From Rickettsiales bacterium (GTDB lineage: Bacteria; Bacteroidota; Bacteroidia; Cytophagales; Cyclobacteriaceae), in assembly GCA_002729235.1 (NCBI GenBank), contig PBTY01000006.1, positions 76,192-140,191 of the forward strand: a DNA stretch of 64,000 nt, read 5' to 3'. The first letter of the stretch is position 1. Each line of letters begins with the position of its first letter. A model generated the notes under the pieces. That model did not search any database and had not been told where the DNA came from. It worked only from the letters and a program-made list of their open reading frames with translations. The position numbers were made by a program, and so were the translations under genes. This document shows, in pieces, positions 54,245 through 62,699 of this stretch.

Positions 54245-54362
54245 TAAATTAACTGTATATACTTAAGGTTTGAACCTTTATCCAAATAATTCTTAAAAGT
54301 TCGTGATTCTACATTTTCTTTGAATTTTAGAATCAGTACTCCTAATTCAAAAGACACAGGTT

Positions 54363-55529
54363 TTGAACCTAAAAGATTACAACTACGAACTTCCAGAGTC
54401 CAAAATAGCAAAGTTCCCTTTGGCTAATAGATCGGACTCCAAGCTGCTTTTTTACAACCATGGATCGATTGAACATCATGTCTTCAATGAGATCACTGAG
54501 CTTATCCCAAAAGACTCACTATTGGTCTTCAATGATACAAAGGTTATTCCGGCAAGATTAATCCTTAACAAGGAGACCGGTGCCAGAATTGAAATATTCT
54601 TGTTAGAGCCATTGTTACCTTCCAACGTACATGAGCAAGTCATGAGTTCTGTGGAGTCTACCACCTGGAAAGTAATGATAGGGAATTCCAAAAAATGGAA
54701 AATCGATTCGGAACTAACTCTTGAGATTGGTAGCAACTTATTTAGGGCAATTAGAATGAATCAGGATACGGTCAAATTCGTTTGGAATACAGATGATACC
54801 TTTTCAGAAATCCTATTAAAAATCGGACAGATACCTCTTCCTCCCTATTTGGATAGAGAAGCAACAGAAGAAGATGTCCCTCGCTATCAGACCGTGTATT
54901 CCAAAAATGAAGGAGCTGTTGCCGCTCCTACTGCTGGGCTTCATTTTACTGATGAAGTATTGGAATCACTTCAGTTCAAAGGCATCGAAAAGGATTTCCT
55001 CACCCTACACGTATCAGCAGGAACGTTTCAACCCATTAAGGCAGATACTATTGAAGAGCATCCGATGCATCGAGAGCAGGTACATGTAAGCCGAACGAAT
55101 ATTGAAAAACTACTCAGTAATGAGGTAATTATCCCTGTTGGCACGACCAGCATGCGCACCTTAGAGAGCTTGTTTTGGTTTGGGCAGTTATTGGAGACTG
55201 ATCCAGAATCAGCATTTTTCATTAAAAAGGAGACGGCCTACTCTTTCACCTCGGTAATTAGTCTGGAAAGAAGTCTAAAAAACGTCTTGTCCTATATGAA
55301 AGGAAACAGACTCAATTCAATCACTGGTCAAACTGAAATATTTATTTACCCAGGGTATACCTTTAGAGTGTGTAGCGGACTCATTACCAATTTTCACCAA
55401 CCAGGTTCTACATTGATATTGTTGGTTGCAGCTTTGTTAGGTGATAACTGGAAGAAGGTCTACGATGAGGCACTCAATAAGGATTACAGATTCCTTAGTT
55501 ATGGGGATAGTTCTTTACTTTTTCCTTAA
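54363..55529 (+). CDS. queA: S-adenosylmethionine:tRNA ribosyltransferase-isomerase
   Basis: DYNYELPESKIAKFPL, VFNDTKVIPARL, GAVAAPTAGLHFT; TTG start. Confidence 0.96.
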   Translation: MNLKDYNYELPESKIAKFPLANRSDSKLLFYNHGSIEHHVFNEITELIPKDSLLVFNDTKVIPARLILNKETGARIEIFLLEPLLPSNVHEQVMSSVESTTWKVMIGNSKKWKIDSELTLEIGSNLFRAIRMNQDTVKFVWNTDDTFSEILLKIGQIPLPPYLDREATEEDVPRYQTVYSKNEGAVAAPTAGLHFTDEVLESLQFKGIEKDFLTLHVSAGTFQPIKADTIEEHPMHREQVHVSRTNIEKLLSNEVIIPVGTTSMRTLESLFWFGQLLETDPESAFFIKKETAYSFTSVISLERSLKNVLSYMKGNRLNSITGQTEIFIYPGYTFRVCSGLITNFHQPGSTLILLVAALLGDNWKKVYDEALNKDYRFLSYGDSSLLFP

Positions 55530-55547
55530 TTCGTTATATTCAAGGCA

Positions 55548-56447
55548 ATGGAAGCACTCAACGATGTTTGGATTGAATTCAAAGAGGTACTGACTGGTAT
55601 CTATCACCTATTTACACGATCTCTTTTCAAGCTAGGAGACAATGACGTTAGTTTAGGCAAGATCCTTTACATACTCTTATCCTTTGTCATTCTAACATTT
55701 CTAGCCAGAAGAATTAAACGCCTTTTAGTAGAAAAAATACTGGTAAACACCTCCATGGAACCTGGTGCTAGGGCCACCGTTGGTACCGTAACCAAATTCG
55801 TATTCATAGTAGTTGGAAGTATAATTATTATTCAGACTGCTGGCATAGACATGACAGCACTCACCTTTATTGCTGGTGCCTTGGGGGTAGGTATTGGATT
55901 CGGACTTCAAAACATCACTGATAACTTCATATCTGGGGTGATCATCTTGTTCGAGAAACCTATCAAGGTAGGTGATCGAATAGATGTAGGTGATGTACAG
56001 GGAAATGTCATGAGTATCTCGTTTAGGGCGACCCAAATTTTGACTAATGACAATATTTCCATCATCGTCCCTAATTCTGAATTCATTTCAAGTCGAGTGA
56101 TCAACTGGAGTCATAATGATCGCAACATCCGATTTAGAATTCCAGTAGGAGTCAGTTACAATGAAGACCCTGATCATATTAAAAAAATACTGCTGGAGGT
56201 GGCAGACAAAAACCCTCATGTACTAAAGAAACCTGAGCCAAATGTACTGTTTGATGAATATGCGGATAGTTCACTTAACTTCTATCTAGCCGTCTGGACG
56301 AGTACGCATACAGATAAGCCCCGGATACTTAAATCAGAGCTCTATTTTGAGATATTCAGGAAATTTAAGGAGCATAATGTAGAAATCCCTTTCCCACAAA
56401 GGGACATCCATATCAAATCACAGCCAATGATCATTGATACCAAATAA
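55548..56447 (+). CDS. MscS family mechanosensitive ion channel
   Basis: GALGVGIGFGLQNITDNFISGVIILFEKPIKVGDRI. Confidence 0.95.
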   Translation: MEALNDVWIEFKEVLTGIYHLFTRSLFKLGDNDVSLGKILYILLSFVILTFLARRIKRLLVEKILVNTSMEPGARATVGTVTKFVFIVVGSIIIIQTAGIDMTALTFIAGALGVGIGFGLQNITDNFISGVIILFEKPIKVGDRIDVGDVQGNVMSISFRATQILTNDNISIIVPNSEFISSRVINWSHNDRNIRFRIPVGVSYNEDPDHIKKILLEVADKNPHVLKKPEPNVLFDEYADSSLNFYLAVWTSTHTDKPRILKSELYFEIFRKFKEHNVEIPFPQRDIHIKSQPMIIDTK

Positions 56448-56482
56448 AAAAGGCCTTTCCCTAAATAGAAAAAGACCTTTTT
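56447..56482. terminator. Imperfect hairpin terminator
   Basis: AAAAAGGcCTTT...AAAAGaCCTTTTT. Confidence 0.6.
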
Positions 56483-56591
56483 ATACTTCTTCATACTTCT
56501 ACATACAGTAAAAATACAAATATTTTGTCGTTAGGCGAAATCATTACCCCATTACAGACCTAACTTTCGATTTTTGGTAGGTTTTGATCGT

Positions 56592-57521
56592 TTACTTGCT
56601 AACCTGAGCTCCAAAGTTATATGCTAAACCAGCACCAAACACACTTTTGAACTGCACTTTAGCCTCCGGAGTACCACCATCTTCAGGTTCCATTTTGATA
56701 TCTTCATCATATAATAAATGGGTAAACAGATTAGCCGAAAGCACCTTGTTTATTTTCATAACAACTGTATTTTGCCAGTTGACATCTATGGTACCAAAGC
56801 TCTCCACATAGTTGGTAAACAACTCCAACCTTGACTCGAGATTGACATTTTTCATTACCTCATCCTTGTATTTAATACGAAGGAACGATCCTAACTCAGC
56901 TCTGGACTTCTTACCAGGATCTACCCCATAAGCACCTTGATCCGATAGTGCCTGGTTGTTGACAAACGTAAACTTCCCTGTAAGTGGGATGTAGTTGAAA
57001 GAAAGAACCTTGTTAGGTTTGTAATCAATACCGAGTCCGACAGTCAGATAACCTGGTGCCATGAAATCGGATATAGTAATTGTGCTATCTGCACCAGTAG
57101 AGCTCTCCACTACATCTTCGCCGATAGCAAATTGAGTTCTAAAATCCAACAAACCACTGAAATACCACTTGGAGTTACCATTTTTGATTTGATACCCATA
57201 TTTAGTTACAAGGTTGATTTTATCATCACTCTTCTCAAATCCTTGATTATCCTGATTGATTACACCATATCCCATATCTAAGGAATTTTCCCAGGTAGTT
57301 CGAGCTTTGGCATAGTTTGCAAATAATCCGGTTGCAGCATTTACTGAAACGTTCTCCGCACCTCCGGCGGCCCAACTTTCACTAAGTGTAACATTCGAAA
57401 AGGTGAGTGCTACAAATCCACCTGATGTCCAGTAGGTAGTGTCTGCATCCTGTGCTTTTAGCATTGATGACGCCAAAAGCATCATGGTTAAAATGACGGT
57501 TGATCTGAATTTCATATACAT
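56592..57521 (-). CDS. DUF3078 domain protein (outer membrane barrel-like)
   Basis: WTSGGFVALTFSNVTLSESWAAGGAENVSVNAATGLFANYAKART. Confidence 0.85.
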   Translation of the reverse strand: MYMKFRSTVILTMMLLASSMLKAQDADTTYWTSGGFVALTFSNVTLSESWAAGGAENVSVNAATGLFANYAKARTTWENSLDMGYGVINQDNQGFEKSDDKINLVTKYGYQIKNGNSKWYFSGLLDFRTQFAIGEDVVESSTGADSTITISDFMAPGYLTVGLGIDYKPNKVLSFNYIPLTGKFTFVNNQALSDQGAYGVDPGKKSRAELGSFLRIKYKDEVMKNVNLESRLELFTNYVESFGTIDVNWQNTVVMKINKVLSANLFTHLLYDEDIKMEPEDGGTPEAKVQFKSVFGAGLAYNFGAQVSK

Positions 57522-57613
57522 TTGACTTTTAAAGACGTTGTGATTAAATCGTTAGACAAGACAAAAAAAATCAATAATCTCTAAGAAGTATCATCATCTC
57601 GTTAAAACATACT

Positions 57614-58411
57614 ATGCGCTCGTTTAAATATCTCATTTTCCTACTAATTGTACAATTCGCATGTTCCGTAGAGCAGTCTTCCCAAGAAAAACCGCAAACA
57701 GAAGAACCTACAGAAAAGATCTTATCCAGCAATAGCATTCAAGCTGCCGAAATGATCAAGGTTGAGAAAAAAGCATCTTGTAATGAACCTCCCTGTACCA
57801 CGGTTTCGATTAGATATCCAAGGTTTGAGTCCATTCCAAACTTCAATAAAATAATTGAGGAAACAATTATAGAAACATTGAGTGAGGATTTCATTATGGA
57901 CGCTGACGGCTCCGAATCGATGGAGGAGCTCGAAAACATGTTCATTGCTTCATATGAAAATTTCGTTGCCAATTTCCCAGAATCAACGACACCATGGGAT
58001 CTTTCTATTTCGGTTCAGGTGAGTTACGCTTCCGAAAACTTTACCTCCTTTGAAATGGCTATTTCAAGTTATACAGGTGGTGCTCATCCAAATAGTAGCG
58101 TAACTTTTATAAATCTGAGTAAAGACAGCAAAAGACCACTCGAATTAAAATCAATCATAAAAAATGACAGAAAGTTGAGAAAGATAGCTGAAGAAGCTTT
58201 TCGCACGCATTATGAAATCCCAGAAGGATCTTCTTTTTCGGACTTTGGATTCACCTTTGATAATGACCAGTTTACCTTACCTCAGGCGATTGGCTTCAAT
58301 AAAGAAGGTCTGATCATCTACTACAATAGTTATGAGATCGCCTCCTATGCCAATGGTCCTACCGAAATAACCATTCCACTCAACAAACTTGAAGACTTAA
58401 TTAAAATTTAG
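57614..58411 (+). CDS. DUF4163/DUF3298 lipoprotein
   Basis: Lipobox FACS; AISSYTGGAHPNSSVTFINL. Confidence 0.85.
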   Translation: MRSFKYLIFLLIVQFACSVEQSSQEKPQTEEPTEKILSSNSIQAAEMIKVEKKASCNEPPCTTVSIRYPRFESIPNFNKIIEETIIETLSEDFIMDADGSESMEELENMFIASYENFVANFPESTTPWDLSISVQVSYASENFTSFEMAISSYTGGAHPNSSVTFINLSKDSKRPLELKSIIKNDRKLRKIAEEAFRTHYEIPEGSSFSDFGFTFDNDQFTLPQAIGFNKEGLIIYYNSYEIASYANGPTEITIPLNKLEDLIKI

Positions 58412-60096
58412 TCATAGGAGCAAACTCGAGCGTCCTCTTCTTTGATTAATCTTCTCAAAATTTTACCAACATTTGATTTTGGAAGTTCTTCAGAAAATGC
58501 CACGTGTTTAGGTCTTTTGTAACCAGTGAGATTATCCTTGCAATGATCGATGATTTCTTGCTCAGTTAAGGATTGATCCTTTTTAACGATATACACCTTG
58601 ACTGCCTCAGTGGACTTGCTATCTGGTACACCAATTGCTCCAACTTCTAATACTTTCGGGTGAGTAGCAATGGCATCCTCCACTTCATTGGGATAAACGT
58701 TAAACCCTGAGACAAGAATCATTTCTTTCTTACGATCCACGATTCGGAAATACCCATCGGGATCCATTGTTGCTATATCTCCCGTTTTGAAGTAACCATT
58801 AATGAAGCTACTCTCTGACTCTTCCTCACGTTGCCAGTAACCAGTAAAAACTTGTGGGCCCTTACAACACAACTCTCCTCTTTCCCCTTCCGCTACTTCA
58901 TTGCCTTCATCATCCAACAACTTCACGTCAGTATCTGGCAATGGCAATCCAATAGTACCCACTCTATTACCTTCAGACAAAGGGTTGATACATAAGCCTG
59001 GAGAAGTCTCGGTCAGACCATAAGCTTCCGCTATCCGTTTACCAGTGACCTTCTCCCATTTATCAAATACAGCACGCTGAAGAGCCATCCCCCCTGCCAG
59101 TGCTACTTTTATGGTACTATGATCCAATTCCGCAAATCCAGGAGTATTCAACAAACCATTGAATAATGTATTGACACCAGTGATAAGAGTATAAGGATGC
59201 TTCTTAAGTTCCTTTACAAACCCTTTCATGTCTCTAGGGTTAGTGATCAACACATTTTTCGCCCCTACTTTCGCAGGAAGTAAAGCATGTGCATTCAAAG
59301 CAAAAATATGATAAAGAGGAAGCGCTGCGATGAATATCTCCTTACCTTCCACAGGGTTGGCTTGCTTCAACCAGCATTCAATTTGTTGAAGGTTTCCAAT
59401 CAGGTTTCTGTGAGTGAGCATAGCACCTTTTGAAACACCAGTAGTTCCTCCTGTATATTGTAGAAAAGCTAAATCATTAGCATCAATTTTTGGAGCCGTG
59501 AAAGACTCAGATCTAGCCTCTTTTAAAATCTTCTTGAATGGAATGGCTTCTGGGAGACTATAAGCTGGAACCATCTTCTTGATTTTCTTCACCACAAAGC
59601 TGACCAAAGCACCTTTGACTCCTCCCAACATATCCCCTAGCTCAGTGATGATTACGTGATCTATGGAAGTATCCTTTATAATCTCTTCTAAGTTCGCAGC
59701 GAAGTTGGCTAATATAACTATTGCCTTTGCTCCAGAATCTTTGAACTGATGACGCATTTCGGAAGGAGTATACAGGGGATTGGTATTAACTACTACCAAA
59801 CCAGCCTTTAATGCCGCATACATCACTACTGGATTCTGAATAACATTTGGTAATTGTATCGCTATTTTATCACCGGGCTTCAATCCCAGGTCATTTTGAA
59901 AATAAGATGCAAACCGATCTGATAGCTCTCCCAATTCTTCGAAACTGATGATTTTACCCATATTTTCATAGGCAGGCAGGTCGCTATACTTGCTTCTTGA
60001 TTCTACAAATAACTCTGCAAGTGAACCATACTTATCAGCATCAATTGATTTGGGTACTCCAGCAGGGTAAGATTCTATCCAAGGTTTGTTGCTCAT
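58408..60096 (-). CDS. fadD: Long-chain fatty acid--CoA ligase
   Basis: QYTGGTTGVSKGAMLTHRNL, GYFKTGDIATMDPDGYFRIVDRKKEMI. Confidence 0.93.
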   Translation of the reverse strand: MSNKPWIESYPAGVPKSIDADKYGSLAELFVESRSKYSDLPAYENMGKIISFEELGELSDRFASYFQNDLGLKPGDKIAIQLPNVIQNPVVMYAALKAGLVVVNTNPLYTPSEMRHQFKDSGAKAIVILANFAANLEEIIKDTSIDHVIITELGDMLGGVKGALVSFVVKKIKKMVPAYSLPEAIPFKKILKEARSESFTAPKIDANDLAFLQYTGGTTGVSKGAMLTHRNLIGNLQQIECWLKQANPVEGKEIFIAALPLYHIFALNAHALLPAKVGAKNVLITNPRDMKGFVKELKKHPYTLITGVNTLFNGLLNTPGFAELDHSTIKVALAGGMALQRAVFDKWEKVTGKRIAEAYGLTETSPGLCINPLSEGNRVGTIGLPLPDTDVKLLDDEGNEVAEGERGELCCKGPQVFTGYWQREEESESSFINGYFKTGDIATMDPDGYFRIVDRKKEMILVSGFNVYPNEVEDAIATHPKVLEVGAIGVPDSKSTEAVKVYIVKKDQSLTEQEIIDHCKDNLTGYKRPKHVAFSEELPKSNVGKILRRLIKEEDARVCSYD

Positions 60097-60439
60097 TTTT
60101 GGTCTATTGATTTTGAGCTAAATATAAGTCAACCTTCATAGCTGTGAAAATTCGCTAGACAAACTACTACTATCAAATTCATTGCATATAGCCACAAACA
60201 CCTTATTACATTTCAATAGGCCGCATTATTTTAAGCATCAAATGAAATACTAAACCCGATTTAATGTGATTTTCACAATTATTAGGACCTGTATTAAAAT
60301 CAGATGAGAAATCGATTTTGCTTGAAAAATGAGCTGAAACTACAAAAGTCAATAGATAAATAAACGTTGGTTCACATTATCCAAAACAATGTAATTAAAA
60401 GGATCAAGAAGAATTGCTAATTGTGGGGAGATGGGAGGG

Positions 60440-60477
60440 TATAAAAAAGAATAGGTCGAGGCACCCCTACCTCGACC
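60440..60477 (-). terminator. Terminator of tRNA-like RNA copy A
   Basis: Minus strand GGTCGAGG-TAGGGGTG-CCTCGACC then TATTCTTTTTT. Confidence 0.8.
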
Positions 60478-60510
60478 AGATTCAAATAAACAACATTAAC
60501 CCAAAAATAG

Positions 60511-60662
60511 CTGTAGGAGAAGGATTCGAACCTCCACGAAGCAGTTAGTCCCGATGATTCACGATTAAATGCCGAAACATTTAATCGTGAAACACGCGGG
60601 ATTTATCCCTTATCTTCACCCCCGAGACAGGAGGGCATGTCTGCCAATTTCATCACCCTACA
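60511..60662 (-). ncRNA. tRNA-like structured RNA, copy A (giant variable domain)
   Basis: Minus strand: acceptor TGTAGGG/TCCTACA, D-arm ATG AAATTGGCAGA CAT, anticodon-like arm CCCTC-CTGTCTC-GGGGG, ~83 nt variable domain, T-arm GGAGG-TTCGAAT-CCTTC. Confidence 0.85.
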
Positions 60663-60669
60663 GTGTGTA

Positions 60670-60687
60670 AACGCATCGTTTTGCGTT
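60670..60687 (-). ncRNA. 5' leader hairpin of copy A
   Basis: AACGCA-AAACGA-TGCGTT on minus strand; counterpart in copy B with different sequence. Confidence 0.65.
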
Positions 60688-60699
60688 GTTTTGATGATT

Positions 60700-60707
60700 C
60701 AAAATTA
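60700..60707 (-). promoter_or_regulatory. Bacteroidetes-type -7 box (TAATTTTG) for copy A
   Basis: Matches TAnnTTTG; same context TTTTGAATCATCAAA as copy B. Confidence 0.6.
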
Positions 60708-61362
60708 CCACCAACTTTCAATCTTTAAAATTTTATTAACGCTTTTTGAAAAGATTTACATATTGGATCAAAATCGCTCTTTCAAATTTAAAATTTCACA
60801 ATTTACCCCCATTTAAATGCCTGAAATTAGATTTCATTTAATCGTCTCACACACAATTCCAACCAAAATTTGGCATTTCATGATTATGGGAGAATAAAAT
60901 TCTTTGATTTTGTTCAAAATATCCTTCAAAACATTGAACTAATAGCTTGTTTACATTTGATAATCACAACAGCATCATGTAACACAATTGTTCTGAATAC
61001 ATCATTAGATTCCGAGGCATACAATCTCGGAACCTTGGCTTAACACCCACATATGAAGAGTACATTATGAGCAACACCGAAGAATGAAACAATAAGTGAA
61101 CAAGCAACAAGGTTCGTCATTCCAGGTTGCATACATTAATAAAAGATGGCCTAGACAGTCAAACAGTGGAAAACAATGAGTTACCAATGACACTCGGTGC
61201 CTCTAATAAAACATATTAAAAGAGGGAGGTTAAACAATCAAACTTTAGCCCAATAAAAAGAGAAGATGAAGGAACGCCTAGTTTGGGCCACATAGCCTGG
61301 CAACCAAGGTGCCTTTTCGTGGTTGTAATAAGATTATCATGAAAATCAGAAAGTTCATGATG

Positions 61363-61600
61363 CCTAAAAAAAGAAAAAGGTCGGGGACGCCTAATCTGGA
61401 GCGTGTAGTTGAGGGACGCCTAGACAGGCACCTATTCACCGTATTGTCCTACTTCGACCAGACCTAGCCGGTCGCATTCAATAAACAACATTAACCCTAT
61501 CGAAAAGAGTTGTTAAATCAGGCACAAAAAAATCATGGCTGTAAGGGAAAGAATCAATCCTTCACGGAACAGTGATAATCGGATGAATACTAATAAGGTG
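61363..61600 (-). pseudogene. Decayed third tRNA-like unit (terminator/spacer/3' half remnants)
   Basis: ttcaataaacaacattaaccc and atggctgtaaggga..acggaacagt..atcgg match copy B, but the T-loop is destroyed and the hairpin is interrupted. Confidence 0.65.
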
Positions 61601-61728
61601 AAAAGAAGTACTAACAAGAAGGCTTTGATGTGAGGAATTTCAACAGATCGTAACTGAGTTTAAAAATGAGTCAAAACATACCCAACTATCATACTTCCAT
61701 TAAGACCTACTGGTTAAACTTGATGCCT

Positions 61729-61765
61729 ATAAAAAGAAAAAGGTCGAGGCACCCCTACCTCGACC
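61729..61765 (-). terminator. Terminator of tRNA-like RNA copy B
   Basis: Minus strand GGTCGAGG-TAGGGGTG-CCTCGACC TTTTTCTTTTT. Confidence 0.88.
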
Positions 61766-61797
61766 AGATTCAATAAACAACATTAACCCAAAAATGA

Positions 61798-61943
61798 TGG
61801 CTGTAAGGGAAGGATTCGAACCTCCACGGAGCAGTTAGTCTCGCCACGATAAATTACCGGAGTAATTTATCGTGATCAGAGATTTATCCCTTATCTCCAC
61901 CCCCGAGACAGGAGGGCATGTCTGCCAATTTCATCACCTTACA
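61798..61943 (-). ncRNA. tRNA-like structured RNA, copy B (giant variable domain, encoded CCA)
   Basis: Minus strand: acceptor TGTAAGG/CCTTACA, discriminator G, CCA; same D, anticodon-like and T arms as copy A. Confidence 0.87.
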
Positions 61944-61948
61944 GTGTG

Positions 61949-61967
61949 ATCGCAACTGCTTTGCGAT
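61949..61967 (-). ncRNA. 5' leader hairpin of copy B
   Basis: Minus strand ATCGCAA-AGCAG-TTGCGAT. Confidence 0.65.
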
Positions 61968-61979
61968 TGTTTGATGATT

Positions 61980-61987
61980 CAAAAGTA
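61980..61987 (-). promoter_or_regulatory. Bacteroidetes-type -7 box (TACTTTTG) for copy B
   Basis: Matches TAnnTTTG at equivalent position to copy A. Confidence 0.6.
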
Positions 61988-62096
61988 ATAGACTTCTGAT
62001 ATTTTTAAAAATATTTTAATAAATTTGGTAAATATTTAGATGTCATTTAAAATTGAATGTATAATATTGCATTATTAGAAAATAGCACTTTTTGAG

Positions 62097-62558
62097 ATGA
62101 GTAAAAATTACGAAATTGACAATGTAGACCTCAAAATCCTCAATTTATTGATGGAAGACGCCAAAATTCCATACACTGAGGTAGCTAAAAAGGTCTTTGT
62201 TTCGGGTGGTACCGTCCACGTAAGAATGAAGAAGCTTGAAGAAATGGGAGTCGTAAGAGGAACCACTCTTCAAATGGATTACTCAAAGCTTGGATATGAT
62301 GTAACATGCTTTATGGGAATCTACCTTCAAAAGTCTTCTTTATATGATAGTGTGGTTGAGCAACTCAAAGACATTCCTGAAATCGTTAAGGTTCACTACA
62401 CAACTGGTAACTATAACATTTTCATTAAAATACATTGTAGAGATACAAAACACCTGAAGGATGTACTTCATGACAAAATCCAGAAGGTAGAAGGTATTGA
62501 AAGAACTGAGACATTCATCTCGTTAGAAGAAAGTCTAAACAGACATCTCAAGTTCTGA
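62097..62558 (+). CDS. Lrp/AsnC family transcriptional regulator
   Basis: VDLKILNLLMEDAKIPYTEVAKKVFVSGGTVHVRMKKLEEMGVV. Confidence 0.93.
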   Translation: MSKNYEIDNVDLKILNLLMEDAKIPYTEVAKKVFVSGGTVHVRMKKLEEMGVVRGTTLQMDYSKLGYDVTCFMGIYLQKSSLYDSVVEQLKDIPEIVKVHYTTGNYNIFIKIHCRDTKHLKDVLHDKIQKVEGIERTETFISLEESLNRHLKF

Positions 62559-62699
62559 TAACCTAAGCTTATCACCAAATAAGCAACAATCGTCGCTTTA
62601 ATTCGATTCTTATTTAGAACTGATATAAATAAGTGTTTACTTTGCGAAACTTACAGCTCAGTAAGTTGTTAAACACTAGTGTAGGAATCGAAACCTTAT

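Noticed and set aside
8004-55529. tgt and queA as a linked queuosine gene cluster
   Set aside because: They are about 45 kb apart in unrelated contexts; co-presence in one genome is expected.
60558-60591. 14-bp inverted repeat as a mobile-element end, REP/MITE or standalone terminator
   Set aside because: It lies inside the tRNA-like body, its counterpart in copy B (61845-61874) has a different but compensated sequence, and no T-run follows; better explained as the distal stem of the variable domain.
61008-61034. ttccgag...ctcggaa hairpin as a fourth tRNA-like unit
   Set aside because: Only the hairpin and a weak ttggcttaacaccc similarity; no tRNA arms recognisable, so not called as a copy.
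60511-61943. tmRNA, group I intron-containing tRNA, or tRNA-Sec
   Set aside because: No tag reading frame or tmRNA-type ends; insertion is in the variable position rather than the anticodon loop and is too short for a group I intron; anticodon is not TCA and the arm geometry differs from SelC.
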